Positions 34,280-46,006 of a stretch of 64,000 bases of DNA are shown here, in pieces. The stretch is from positions 100,835,583-100,899,582 of the forward strand of contig JAKGHH010000003.1 in the NCBI GenBank assembly GCA_022828595.1, written 5' to 3'. Source of the stretch: Nelumbo lutea. Its lineage: Eukaryota > Streptophyta > Magnoliopsida > Proteales > Nelumbonaceae. The notes below the pieces were generated by a model. It searched no databases. It worked only from the letters and a program-made list of their open reading frames with translations, and was not told the DNA's origin. The stretch's first letter is position 1. The number at the start of each line of letters is the position of its first letter. Position numbers and translations under genes: made by a program.

Positions 34280-34479
34280 CTGTATGTGCAGAGCGTGGGT
34301 AAAGGACACTGTTTAATAAGGACTTCGAGATCTTGGCGAGGGTTGAAGTTTTTTATGTAGTCCAACCTGACCTCAACGAGGTCCGCACCAGCGGCCTTCG
34401 CCTTACCCATCTCGATCAACATCTGATCAACCGATCGGCCCATTACCGGTGCACAAATTAGAGTCGAATTCCTCGCCAT
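34280..34479 (-). CDS. 3-dehydroquinate dehydratase/shikimate dehydrogenase, first coding exon
   Basis: 200-bp coding exon from ATG at 34477-34479 to the donor CATACAG|GTATTG, ending in phase 2. It encodes MARNSTLICAPVMGRSVDQM, KAKAAGADLVEVRLDYIKNF and CPLPTLCTYR. VEVRLD and TYR are the dehydroquinase active-site segments (Glu, Asp, Arg). There is no obvious long plastid transit peptide before the enzyme domain, so either the true start lies further upstream in another exon or this isoform is not plastid-targeted. Exons 1-3 together give 175 codons in one consistent frame. Confidence 0.92.
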
Positions 34480-35529
34480 TCCTTCAACACTCCCTTAACT
34501 TAAAGAAGATACGGAGAAACCAACAGAAACTTGAGAAAGATAACCAAATCAAAACTCCTCAGCGCGACTTTTGGAAGAGATTTACAGAGAAAGCTGAAAA
34601 GAAACACTAGAATTCGAACAACAGAGATGCCAAGGTTCGGCCTGATTCCATTAGATGTGTGGAACAGAGAAGGAAAAAGGCAAGAGAAACACCAAAAAGA
34701 GTATATTCCAATGGTAGGTGGGGTGGCTGCGGCCTGCGAGTCTGCTAGCGTGGTGACTGGTGGTGAGTCTGGTGACCGGTGAGATTAATATTGACTGCTC
34801 GGTAATTAGCAAGGAATTGCGATATGAGCGCTCCTCACACCGACTTCACAGCCACATCCCACTAAATCTCACCGTTTATTAAGAACATCTCCCATCAATA
34901 TAACAAATAAAAGTACGGAAGATGTGGCCAGAGCATGCTACGAGGTCGTTAGTAAGTAAGTCGATAATTCATGAGTCCTGACCGACAGATGAAAATAATC
35001 CGCGATTCGTCGACTGCTTTGGACTTAACCGTTGTCTCGTGGGATTTGGGACTTTGGAAATGCAAGCAAACTAGACCAGCATGGCACTGTGGGCACGGGA
35101 AGTTTGGGTTAGGGGTGGTAAATAGGTGGGTTGAGTCGGATTTGATTTGGGAATATCAATTCATCCATATTCACCCACCAAGCCTATTATGGCCCATCAT
35201 CAATATCACTTAACCCACTTTATCCACTCGTATTGATCCTTATCCACCCTCACACATATTAATCCACCTACCTTCACCTATAAAATAAGTGTCAATTCAT
35301 ATATTAAAAAAAATAAGTTTTGAGAGAATAAACTCTCTCGGGTCTACCAGTGCTATAAACAGGCCAGGTCAATTCGTATATCCGAAAATAACGTTTTTGA
35401 GAGAATCGTCTCCCAAGGTCGTCGCTATGTAACAGAAACGAATCGACCAACCCGTATACCCAAAAATAACATTTTTGAGGGAGTAATCTCTACCAAGACT
35501 ATCACATGGCAAAAATGGGTCGAGTCGAC
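34480..35529. other. Upstream region of DHQ-SDH (5' UTR/promoter side)
   Basis: Sequence 5' of the first visible ATG. No convincing TATA box could be assigned. It contains repeated text around 35330-35470 (AAAATAACGTTTTTGAGAGA and variants), suggesting a degenerate local repeat. Confidence 0.45.
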
Positions 35530-35860
35530 CTGTATGCTCAAAAATGCAAAATTTATGTAAAAAATATCAGAAATTACAAAACTTTTGTAGAAAAAATGCA
35601 AAAAATAAAACCAGCGAATTGCAAAAATGCATGAAAACACTAGAAAAAAGCAGAAATCGTGTAGCGAAATTGCAGGAAATTCAGAAAAATATAGAAAATT
35701 TGCAAAAATGCAAAAAATACCAGAAATTAAAAAAAAATAGTAGGAAGTGCAAAAAATGCATAACTTTTGCAGAATAATTGCAAAAATGCAGAAAAGACTA
35801 GAAAATGCATGAGAACACAATAAAAATGCATAAATTATGTAGAAAAATACCAGAAAATTA
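35530..35860. repeat. Degenerate short-unit repeat, GCAAAAATGCAGAAA-like
   Basis: Low-complexity tract in which GCAAAAATGCA, CAGAAAT and TAGAAAA recur irregularly. The 77-codon plus-strand open frame through it (lysine/glutamine-rich) is a by-product of the repeat, not a supported gene. Confidence 0.7.
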
Positions 35861-36481
35861 AAACCTGACCAGGCCCGACTTACCCATATAAGATGACCCA
35901 GTCCTAGGCCCCCAAACTTCTAGGCCCGGTACGGATTAAAACATATATTAGGCCCATAAAAGAAAAGTTGGGGTGCCAAGTAGGGAAACAAATGGATCAG
36001 ATCAGATGGGAATCTCGGTATATCCGAAACCGATTTGATAATATAAATCATGAATTTGATCTTATTTGAAGATCCAATAGGATTTTATAAAGGCTATTTC
36101 GAATCTGAATCTGTTAAGGATATTTGACTTTGATCCAATCCGATTTAATTGCTATAAATTTTAACAAATTATTAAAAATAAAAACATATCTCTTTATATA
36201 AAGAAAAACAAAAAAAAACATGCATTTTTTTCAACTTTATGATATATATATATATATACATGTCTTTTTATAAAAGATAATACGACCCCTAATTTTGTTA
36301 GATTCAGATATCCTTGTATGATGCACATGCTTTGTCAAGTGAATCTGAAGCAAAAGGAACTATGACATATGTAATTGGACCGAGATGGTTCAAGTCCAAC
36401 CCAAGCATTATTTTTAGGTTGGACAGGTTTTATTAATTTGTGTTAGTTACTTTAATTAAATTTATTTTTACTAATTAATTT

Positions 36482-36514
<33 letters not shown>

Positions 36515-36812
36515 TTTATTTTTTAATAGAATTTGTTTTCAATAATTAAAAGGAAAATAAATTAGAAAGAAGAAAATAATTTAGATTCCAATCATTGAGT
36601 TTGAGCGATGTATGCGATATTCTCCTTGAATGGCCTAGGGTGGCGATCCAGTTAGCAGATTGGTTTCCTTCCCAATGAATCTGATTGTGGCGATTCAGAT
36701 TCCAGGCTTTGGGTTTGGCTTTACATTATTTTAGGCTCTTGCTTCGGGTTGGGACCATTCAAATTTTGAAAAATCAAGTTCGAGCCTAGCCCATGAATAA
36801 CCTTTCAGAGAG
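35861..36812. other. Intergenic AT-rich DNA
   Basis: No gene. It contains (AT)n at about 36241-36259 and an (ATA)n microsatellite of about 10 units at about 36483-36513. Confidence 0.6.
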
Positions 36813-36968
36813 AAATTGAGCAGTCTTTAGTCTTAGCCCCCCATTTGGGAATGCATACTTTAAGCACTTATTTTACCAATAAGCACTTATATGCCTTTGG
36901 GGAAAAACTCGAATAAGTGCTTATTCCATAAAATAAGCCCATTTTGGAGACTAAAGACTGCTCAATTT
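36813..36968. repeat. Perfect 21-bp inverted repeat around a 114-bp loop
   Basis: AAATTGAGCAGTCTTTAGTC at 36813-36832 (arm ends at 36833) is the exact reverse complement of 36948-36968. The interior repeats AAGCACTTAT and AATAAGTGCTTATT. It may be a small MITE or foldback unit; no clear target duplication seen. Confidence 0.75.
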
Positions 36969-37299
36969 CAAAAATAAGCCACAAAATTTTGGCTTATTTT
37001 TAAACGCTTTTTCAACAAATGCTTATTGTATTTTTGGCATGTCTTGGCCCGCATATAATTTTCAAAATACCTATAATACCCCATTTTGAAAGAAGTGCTT
37101 TTTCATCAAAGACTCATAAACACTTATTAGGATAAACACTTATTTATCCAACTATAAATGTTCACGTAGCAATTTTAAATAATGATGATGTAATGATAAT
37201 AATGTCAGAGTTCTTATAAGAACTTTTGTAAAAAAGATAGGTAATGAATGCAAATCATGGTATTGGTGGAAACTATTGGCTCACCACATGCATGGAAAA

Positions 37300-38336
37300 A
37301 ACTAATTTGCTTTTGTGTCAATTTTAAATTTTGTATTCAATTGCTCTATTAATAAAATAATTCTTGTTTTTCACACTTATTTTTGTTTAATATGATGAAT
37401 ATATGATATTAGAGAAGTGTTCAAACTTTTTTTACAATTTTTCGAAACTTTGTTGTATTTTTGTTGTACTTTACCTTTTTAAAAATTTATTATTTACTTT
37501 TGACATAATGGGTAGACCCATTTAACCTTGAAGGTTGGGCCATTAACCTACCATGCACCTAGACAGGAAATCAGTTTTGTTTCTATAGTTTTAAATTTTG
37601 TATTTGATTTACATCCTTATAAAAATAATTCTTGTTTATCACACTTATTTTTTTGTTTATTATGATTAATATATAATATTAGAGTTGTGCCTAATTTTCT
37701 ATAAGTACTTTGCATTTTTATAATTTTTTATATTTGTTCTATTTTAAAAATTATTATTAAACTATAACATCATGGCCCATTTCACCTAAATGGTTGAACC
37801 ACTAACCCACCACCCAAATAGAGAAAAAAAAATAATTTCATTTATGGTTCAGTTTTAAATTTTGCATCCAATTTCCATCTCTAATAAAAAACTTCTTATT
37901 TATCATGCTTATTTTTGTTTAATATGATGAATTAATATATGATATCGGGAATATACCTAAAATTTTCTATAGTTTATTATATTTTATCTATTTTGAATTT
38001 TTATTATTTAGTTATGACATCATGGATTAACCCATTTTATCCAAATGATTAAATTATTTACCTACCACATGGACATAAAGAAGAAGAAAAAAACAGTTTC
38101 ATTTTTAAGTTGTAATGAATTTAATGATGAGAAACAAAATTAGCCTAATATAATACAATATGAGAGAATTTAATAAATTTTAATTTAGGACTTTGATAAG
38201 AGGGAATAGAATTAACTAAAAAGTAATATTCAAATTACATTTTCTATGCTTATAATAGAAAGTGTCCCAATTTAAAGGAGGTATTTTTGTTAGAAAAAGT
38301 CTAGAAATCTATGAATCCATTCCCACTTTTATAGTA
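37300..38336. repeat. AT-rich dispersed repeat, copy 2
   Basis: Same family as 25506-27060: repeated TTTTTGTTTAATATGATGAA, GACATAATGGGTAGACCCAT and TTTTAAATTTTGTATT units about 200 bp apart. It ends near TTTATAGTATTAATATTAAT, immediately before the duplicated flank of the Tat element. Confidence 0.6.
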
Positions 38337-38913
38337 TTAATATTAATATATAATATAATAAATAATAAATTCACATAAAAGGCCAACAACTCTCTCAACT
38401 ATAATAGCCATTTTCATCCTTCCAAGCAAAAGAATTATGTAATTATACAAAAGGTTGTGCAATAGTCACATGAATTATGATCAATAGAGAAATTCTTAGG
38501 AAGAGAACACTTTCTCTTACCAAAGTCACTACCTTTAAACAAGGAAATAGTAATGGAAAACTCCATTAGCACTACAGGACATACTAATGGAAAACAATAA
38601 AATGCTTGGAGGAGTGATCTGTCATTCCAGTCTAAATAGTTTATATATTTAAATAATTCAATGAAAAACAGAAAGTATAACAAAAAATCGGAAAATAAAT
38701 TAAGATATCAACTTACACATAAAAAATCAATAAAAAATACAAATTTAGCTTAAAAACCAAACAATTAAAAAGTAAAAGCACCACAAATTTGAGATGCTTG
38801 TAATTTAAACCAAAAGAAAAACCATAAAAGCAATATTAAAGACTTAAATATTTAAAGTTAACAGAAGGATAAGTTTTTGTTATTTTATGGGTTTCATTGT
38901 AGGTAATGGGTAC
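38337..38913. repeat. Left copy of 577-bp host duplication flanking the Tat element
   Basis: Matches 49590-50167 along its whole length with about 18 differences by hand count (about 3%). It ends GGGTAC directly against the 5' LTR. Confidence 0.93.
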
Positions 38914-39788
38914 TGATGAAGGAAGATTTGGCCCGATCTCATAGTTATGCAACACGTGGCAAAGGCAACAGCTCGGCACAAAAGCACACCTAAGGCGCGA
39001 GAACCAAGGGGAGAAACCAGCGGATCGAACTCCCCTACCAACAGTTCGAACTCCCTACTAGGAGCCCGAACTCTCCCTTTGGCCCCAAGCCACTCAGACA
39101 GTAACCCGAACTGGCCTGCCATGTAGTAGTTCGGGACACACCTCAACGAACTGGCATGCCTTATAGCAGTTCGGAACACACCTCGCCGAACTGGCCTGGC
39201 TTATAGCAGTTCGGGAGTCACCTCACCGAACTAGTATGCACTATGGCAATACAGGACATACCTTCGAACTTAAGACTTCACCTCGCTCACCACTCCAGCA
39301 CATCGCCTCCAGGATGCCAAACCGAACAAACCGTACCATGCCTGACGCCGAGGAAGTTCGTACCCAGGGGCAACGCACCTGACTAACTTGGGATCTGACG
39401 CTTGACGGCCGCACTTCAAACGGCCACCTTTCACTGCCATCTCCAGTTACAGAGACGGCTCCAACAAGGAGCAGTGGCGGTTCTGTCCCAGTAGAAAGGA
39501 CGACACCCGAACTGGCTGAAACAAAAGTAATCATACCCGACCTGACAGGGGCTTCGGAGTGAGTACGCAAAGTGGTTATAAAAGGCCCCCTACACCCCAC
39601 AACAAGGTATGTGAACTTTGCGCCATTTGTTCTTTACTTTGCCTTTGAGAGAATACTAACTTGAGCTTCGGAGTTATCTCATTGAGTTCCCCCTGGAGTT
39701 CCCTCATCTTCTCCATTTCAGGCTCCTCGTCGCTCCAGTCGGAGGCGAAATCGTTGATAGCTAAGACCGGTTGGATTGCGCTCCATCA
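38914..39788 (+). repeat. 5' LTR of the Tat element
   Basis: 875 bp. Promoter-like TATAAAA at 39577-39583. Short internal repeats of the type GAACTGGCCTGCC...AGCAGTTCGG occur at about 39100-39240. Confidence 0.93.
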
Positions 39789-39789
39789 A

Positions 39790-39807
39790 TTGGCGTCGTC
39801 TGTGGGA
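39790..39807 (+). promoter_or_regulatory. Primer-binding site of the Tat element
   Basis: TGGCGTCGTCTGTGGGAA starts one base inside the 5' LTR. The stray copy after the 3' LTR reads TGGCGCCGTCTGTGGAAA, closer to the usual form in the first half. Confidence 0.8.
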
Positions 39808-39880
39808 ATGCTTCTAAAAGCCTCCCTCTAAATCTCTCTTACCTCTCTTACCTACCCTTCTTTCAAAAACTCCAACACCC

Positions 39881-41298
39881 ATGGCCTCCTCCAACAATGT
39901 CGGACGTGGAACAGAAATGGCCACCACCGGAGAGCAACTCCAAGTTCCCATGGTGTGCATTAGGCAGTTCACCATCCCTCTTTCAATGGATGGGATCCCC
40001 AGTTTGAATGTGCCACAAGTAGTGGCGCCCCTGAACGCTCCTTCATTAAACACCCCTCTTCTACTCCCTATTGAAACAAACTTCGTTGAACCAACTGTGG
40101 TCCCACTGGCAACCCGCCAGAACCAGCTAGACGACCTGATGCAATGCATGCGGGCAATGCAAGCCCAAATGCAACAATTCCAGCAGCACCAACTCCAGCA
40201 ACACCAGGTACTGCACCACCTCTCCCAACACCATTATCAGCAGCAGTTCCCTCAGCTACCCCTAAACCAGTCACTGCTTCCCCCTCGACAACCTGTTTCG
40301 AAGCCAATTAAGGCCTCCCCTCAAGGTGGACGACCTCACCGAGGAGAAGCTTCCCAACCCTAGAACCCCCCTAATAGCCAGGCCTCTTCCCCAGGCCGAA
40401 AGCAAAGAAAAAGTACCCCTGCCTCGCAGCTCGCAGGAGGGTCAGGAACCTCGCCCACAAAGTCACTTCGACGCTCCAAACCCGAGTTCCCACTCACGGA
40501 GAACTGGTTCAGCGCCCTAGCAGCAGACCAACATTCCGGGCCCATCGAGCTCGGCAACACGGAGGCCAGCAGCGCTAGCACCAGGCCCACTCAAAGAAGG
40601 CACCGGCGAAGTCGCCAAACTTCTACCCGCATCCTACCCGAGCTCAAAGGCAAGGAAGAGACGAGCTCGGATGAGGTAAAAACTGTCCCAATTCTCTTAG
40701 TTCCTTCCCCCCTTTCATCAGAACTTTTGGCAGTCCCCTTGCCTAGAGACTTCAAACTTCCATCTCTGGATAAGTATGATGGGTCCTTTGACCCCAACAA
40801 CCACGTTGGCGCAGTCACAAATGCACCTCGCTAGGGCCAGTGAGTCATGCATGTGCGTGGATTTCACCACCACCTTCAGGGGGTGGCCCGCACCTGGTAC
40901 CGGAACCTAGCTCCCGGGTCAATAAGAAGCTGGGCCCAGTTCGTGCAGATCTTCACCGCACATTTTGTCACCAACAAGCGGTGCCCCAGAACCGAGGAAA
41001 GTATCTTCGGGGTAATCTAGAGGGAAGGAAAATCCATCCGGAGCTACATCAAGCGGTTCAATGAAGCATACTTGCAGATACCACGGTTAGACCCCGTGGT
41101 ACAGCTCGCAACGGCCAAAAGAGGGGTAACGCACAAAGAATTCAAATGGCACATGGTGGCCAGCCAGCTAGCAACCGTGACTGATTTCCTCAAGCTCGCG
41201 GACAAGTTCATGAGAACAAAGGAAGAAATCAACCAAAGAACTGAAGGCGGGGTCAAAAAAAAGAAAAAGAGAAGGCGAGCCCTCCAACCCAGGTGACA
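39881..41298 (+). pseudogene. Tat element gag, frame-broken
   Basis: N-terminal frame from the ATG at 39881 to a stop at 40361-40363, with a Gln-rich coiled segment (MQAQMQQFQQHQLQQHQ). The capsid core follows from about 40740: FKLPSLDKYDGSFDPNNH, CVDFTTTFRG, a one-base deletion, VARTWYRNLAPGS, FVTNKRCPRTEESIFGVI, a TAG, then SYIKRFNEAYLQIP and FLKLADKFMRTKEEINQR. It is the structural protein of the particle and is inactive here. Confidence 0.85.
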
Positions 41299-41375
41299 AA
41301 AGAAGCCAGGCCCGAGAGGCGAAGCCAAGCCAGCCATCCCAAGCTCCCTTAGCAGTTCGGACGGATTACACTCCG

Positions 41376-42359
41376 TTGAATACAAGGCAGACCGAGATCT
41401 TGATGACGATCAAGGATGCCCCTTACATAAAGTGGCCACCTCGCCTAAAGAGTAATCCAAACAAGAGAAATAAAAACCTATACTGTAGTTTTCATAAAGA
41501 TCACGATCATAGTACTGAACAATGTAATAATCTTCGAGACGAGATAGAGGGACTCATCCATCGCGGATACTTGAGAAATTTTGTACATAACGACAATAAT
41601 AATAAAGTAGGTCGGCAAGGGGAACATGGAAAGGATGCCCCCGAGTCCAGTAGTAGACCGGCTAAAGCCTTGCAGCGACCTCCCCCAGAAGAGAGGCCGG
41701 TTCGGGGAACCATCCACGTGATAGTGGGCGGTTCGGTGGTAGCAGGTTGCACTTCGGCAGCAACACGGATGTCAGCTCGCGAGGCGGCCCGAGAGGAGAA
41801 GAACCCTCCAAAGAGGCCGAAGATGGAAGAACCGATCTTTTTGACAAATGACGACGCGCGAGGTGTTCACTATCCCCATGATGACGCGCTCGTCATAAAA
41901 CTAAGGATCAACGACTTCGAATTCCGGCGCGTACTTGTGGACTCAGGCAGTTCGGCGGACGTCCTCTTCAAATCGGCGTTCGACCAATTACAATTGCAGA
42001 GAAGCGAGTTGAAGCCCGCGCACACTCCTCTGGTGGGCTTCAGCGGAGAGGAAATTAGGCCCCTGGGGAAGATAACAGTACCTGTGGAGGTCGGCACATG
42101 GCCGTGCGTGGTAAGACTCAACCATGATTTCCTGGTGGTTGCGACCCCCTCCCCATACAACGCCATAATAGGGCGGCCAATTACGCATATTCTGCGGGCA
42201 GTGGTCTCCACCTACTATCTGACAATGAAGTTCCCCATAGACATCGGTGTGGGGGTAGCGCGGGGCGACCAGCTTGAGCCCTACAAATGCTATGTTGCCG
42301 CCCTAAAAGGAAAAACCAAGGCAGCCGACGACCTCGAACTGGAGCTGCCTATGGAGTAG
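41376..42359 (+). CDS. Tat element zinc knuckle and aspartic protease segment
   Basis: 327-codon uninterrupted frame. The knuckle YCSFHKDHDHSTEQC (C-x2-H-x4-H-x4-C type typical of Tat Gag) is followed by LRDEIEGLIHRGYLR. A linker follows, then aspartic protease VLVDSGSSADVLFKSAFDQL and FNAIIGRP-like (YNAIIGRPITHILRAVVST). It is part of the gag-pol polyprotein, isolated by stops on either side. Confidence 0.88.
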   Translation: MNTRQTEILMTIKDAPYIKWPPRLKSNPNKRNKNLYCSFHKDHDHSTEQCNNLRDEIEGLIHRGYLRNFVHNDNNNKVGRQGEHGKDAPESSSRPAKALQRPPPEERPVRGTIHVIVGGSVVAGCTSAATRMSAREAAREEKNPPKRPKMEEPIFLTNDDARGVHYPHDDALVIKLRINDFEFRRVLVDSGSSADVLFKSAFDQLQLQRSELKPAHTPLVGFSGEEIRPLGKITVPVEVGTWPCVVRLNHDFLVVATPSPYNAIIGRPITHILRAVVSTYYLTMKFPIDIGVGVARGDQLEPYKCYVAALKGKTKAADDLELELPME

Positions 42360-42527
42360 GGCGAGGAACGAGCTTCGCCCACTGAGGAAACAATCGTGGT
42401 TCTGACCTCGGTTACAGATCTGGCGCGAATACTACAGATCGGTGCTTCCGTCAAGGAGCCTCTATGAACTGAACTGGTGAGTTTCTTACTTCAAAATTTA
42501 GATATTTTTGCATGACACGCGGCGAAT

Positions 42528-43993
42528 ATGCCCGGTATTGACCTTGGCCTTATCACTCACAAACTTAACACTGACCCTATAGTCAGACCCATTAGACAGA
42601 AGAAACGCAACTTAGCCTCAGAGCGTTGGAGGGCGGTCGACGAAGAAGTCAAAAAGCTCCTCACAGCGGACTTCATAAGGGAAGTTCATTACCCGAGCTG
42701 GGTAGCCAACCCAATGTTGGTGAAAAAAGCAAATGGCAAGTGGCGCATGTGCGTTAACTATACCGACCTGAACCGAGCTTGTCCAAAAGACTACTTCCCC
42801 CTGCCCCGAATCGACCGCCTAGTGGACACGACCTCGGGACATGAGCTGCTAAGCTTCTTGGATGCCTACTCAGGTTACAACCAAATCAAGATGGACCAGT
42901 CCGACGAGGAAAAAACCAACTTCATAACCGAGTTCGGCCTGTACTGTTACAAGGTCATACCCTTCGGACTAAAAAATGCTGGGGTGACCTTTTAAAGACT
43001 TATAAATAACCTTTTTTGGCCCTTAATTGGCACAAAAATAGAATGTTATGTAGACGACATGGTCGTCAAAACACAGTTCTCACAGGAATTAATAAAAGAC
43101 TTAAATTCTGTCTTCCAAATTCTGCGTCAATATAGAATGAGATTGAACCCAAACAAGTGTGTCTTCGGTGTCACCTCGGGTAAGTTCCTAGGATACATTG
43201 TCAACCGGTGCGGTATTGAGGCCAACCCGGACAAAATAAAGGTCATCCTAGATATGAGACCACCCCAAAAAGTAAAAGAGGTTCAGAGGCTAAACGGCCA
43301 CATAGCCGCTCTGAGCCGCTTCATGTCCAAATCGGCATACCGTTGTCTGCCTTTCTTTAAGGCAATCAAAGGCAAAGGGTTCGAATGGACCCAAGATTGC
43401 CAGCTCGCGTTCGATGAGCTAAAAACCTACCTCGCCACTGTGTCAACCTTAGCCAGACCCGAGGAGGGTGAGATCTTAGAACTATACCTGTTGGCGAGCG
43501 ATGAGGTGGTCAGTTCGGTATTAACAAAGGAAGTAGATCGGGTCCAGCGGCCCGTCTATTACGTTAGTAAAATTCTGCAGGGAGCAGAGACGAGATACCC
43601 GTAGATAGAAAAATAGCGTACGCACTGGTGATTTCAGCTCAAAAACTCCGCCCGTACTTCCAAGCTCACACCATCGTCGTCTTAACTAACAAACCTCTGA
43701 GACAAGTTTTGCTCAAGCCCAAGGTTTCCGGTCGACTGATGAAGTGGGCCATCAAACTCAATGAGTACGATCTCCAGTACAAACCCCGGATCGCCATTAA
43801 GGTGCAAGCCTTAGCAGATTTTATTGCCGAGTGCACATTCAGCCTCGAAGCTCCTGAGCAGGTTGAGCCCGAGATCCCCAGTTTGGGTGAACCTGGAGCT
43901 CCCAAGCCAATAGAGTCTGAACCCCGTGAAGTAGCAGCCAGTGTGGCATCTCTCCTAGTCAGGCCAAGCGCGAACTGGGATGAGGAGCCCTAG
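42528..43993 (+). pseudogene. Tat element reverse transcriptase and first RNase H
   Basis: RT from DPIVRPIRQKKRNLASERW through MCVNYTDLNRACPKDYFPLP, SFLDAYSGYNQI with the first Asp, and FGLKNAGVTF. A CAA-to-TAA stop follows, then CYVDDMVVKT with the catalytic Asp pair and LNPNKCVFGVTSGKFLGYIV. RNase H follows: FEWTQDCQLAFDELKTYL, RPVYYVSKILQGAETRYP, then TAG and another stop before LRPYFQAHTIVVLTNKPLRQ. At least three nonsense changes. Confidence 0.92.
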
Positions 43994-44551
43994 ATCTTTC
44001 ACGTAGATGGTTCCTCGAACCAGTAGGGCAGCGGGGCTGGAATAGTCTTATGCGACCCGGGTGGCACAAAATTGGAATACGCACTACGCTTTGAGTTCAT
44101 GGCATCCAACAACAAGGCAGAGTGCGAAGCACTGATAGCCGGGCTGAACTTAGCGCAAAAGGTAAGAGCAAAGCACATAGTCATTTGCAGCGATTCCCAG
44201 CTCGTGGTCAACTAGGTTATGGGCGAGTACGAAGCACACGAGCTCTCCATGATCGCATACTTAGCGAAAGTAAAAGAGGCCCTGCTCAACTTCCAGTCAC
44301 ACTTCATCAGGCAAATCCCGAGGTCAAAGAACACTAAGGCCAATGCTCTGTCCCGGTTAGCCAACACGAGTCACAACAACATGAGAACCGTGTACATAGA
44401 GGACTTACCTCGACCTAGCATTCTCGGTGAGGCAGAAGAGGTCGCTCCCGTCCTTGAAGCAGAGCTGAGCTGGATTGACCCACTTGCGAGCTTCTTGTTA
44501 GATGGAACCCTCCCTGCAGACCGCAATGCAGCCAAGAGGGTGCAGTGCTAG
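43994..44551 (+). pseudogene. Tat element second (archaeal-type) RNase H domain
   Basis: FHVDGSSNQ, stop, GSGAGIVLCDPGGTKLEYAL, FMASNNKAECEALIAGLNLA, HIVICSDSQLVVN, stop, YEAHELSMIAYLAKVKEALL and IPRSKNTKANALSRLAN. The D, E and D residues of the RNase H fold are present. Plant Tat elements carry this additional RNase H after the standard one. Both stops are TAG where CAG (Gln) is expected. Confidence 0.88.
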
Positions 44552-45696
44552 GCAGCAAATACGTCATAATAGACGAACGGTTGTACCGACGGTCCTACAA
44601 GCTCCCCTACTTGCATTGTCTACAACCAGCTAAAGTCGGGTTTGTACTCCACGACATTCATGAAGGTCTGTGCGGCAGACACCTGGGGGGCAGAGCACTC
44701 GCCCAAAAGGCACTTCGACAAGGATACTACTAGCCAACGATGAAGGCAGAAGCTGTCGAGCTCATCAGAAAATGCAACAAGTGTCAGAAACACGCCAATA
44801 TCCACCATCAGCCTGGTTCCGACCTCAAATACCTCACCAGCCCATGGCCCTTCGCACAATGGGGCATTGACCTCCTGGGGCCATTTCTGCTAGCAACAGG
44901 TGGGAGAAAGTTCCTAGTGGTGGCAGTAGATTACTTCACAAAGTGGATAGAAGCCGAACCTCTGACAACAGTTACAGCTCGAAACATACAAAACTTCTTT
45001 TGGAAGAACATAGTATGTCACTTCAGGTTACCTTGGGTACTGATTTTCGACAACGGCAAGCAGTTTGAGGATATCAAGTTCCAAGAATGGTGCCAGAGTA
45101 TGGGAATTCGGCAGAGCTTCACATCGGTCACGCACCCGCAGGCTAACAGTCAGACAGAAGTAATGAACAGAGCCATCTTGTGCGGACTGAAAGCACGTCT
45201 AGACCGAGCTAAAGGGCTATGGGCGGAAGAGTTACCAAGTGTTTTATGGGCTCACCGAACTACAGAAAAAACCGCCATGGGAGAGACCCCCTTCAACCTC
45301 ACCTACGGCACTGAAGCGGTAATCCCAACGGAAATTGAAGTACCTACACTGCGAGTAGAAACATATGACGATCAGATGAACAGAGACGAGTTACGTATCA
45401 ACCTTGACCTACTAGATGAGGTAAGAGACCTCGTGCACATCCGGACAGTGGCCTATCAACAACAGGTAGCTCAGTACTACAACGCCAGAGTAAAGAAGCG
45501 AAGCTTCCAAGTCGACGACCTGGTTCTCCATAAGATTATGGTGCTTGAAACCGGCGTGGGCAAACTTGGACCAAATTGGAAAGGGCCCTATAAAGTAAAG
45601 AGAGCGCTCGGAGGGGCATACGAGCTCAAAACCTTAGAAGGCAAACAAGTACCCCGAGCGTGGAACATCGTTAACTTAAGGCGATACTACCTATAG
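44545..45696 (+). pseudogene. Tat element integrase
   Basis: The zinc-binding HHCC part (HDIHEGLCGRHLGGRALAQK and IRKCNKCQKHAN) is broken by one TAG after LRQGYY. The core is intact in a 318-codon frame: WGIDLLGPF (Asp), LIFDNGKQFED (Asp), and HPQANSQTEVMNRAI (Glu). The GPF/Y-like C-terminal KLGPNWKGPYKVKR precedes the stop at 45694-45696. Confidence 0.9.
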
Positions 45697-46006
45697 ACCG
45701 CCAAGCGAAGTAGACGAAATCTCTACAAGAGCCTAAGGGCCAGAATGTCGAGCTAACAAGAGGAACCTCGACATAGGCAAGCAAAGAAAAGTCGGGCATA
45801 TTATCAGTTCGACAAAATATCAGTCAAGACTAACGCGAAGTAGAGACTAAGTATTAAACACCGAAACAGGTCGCGTGAGTGCAATAACCCGGGCAAGAAA
45901 CAGATCGAGCATATTATCAGTTCGGCAAATTATCAGTTCAGAAAAAAGAACAACACAACCAAAAAGATTGTCTATTTCATTGCAAGAAAAGGACTACAAT
46001 AAAAAA

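Noticed and set aside
35544..35777. Lys/Gln-rich 77-codon frame
   Set aside because: By-product of the GCAAAAATGCA-type low-complexity repeat.
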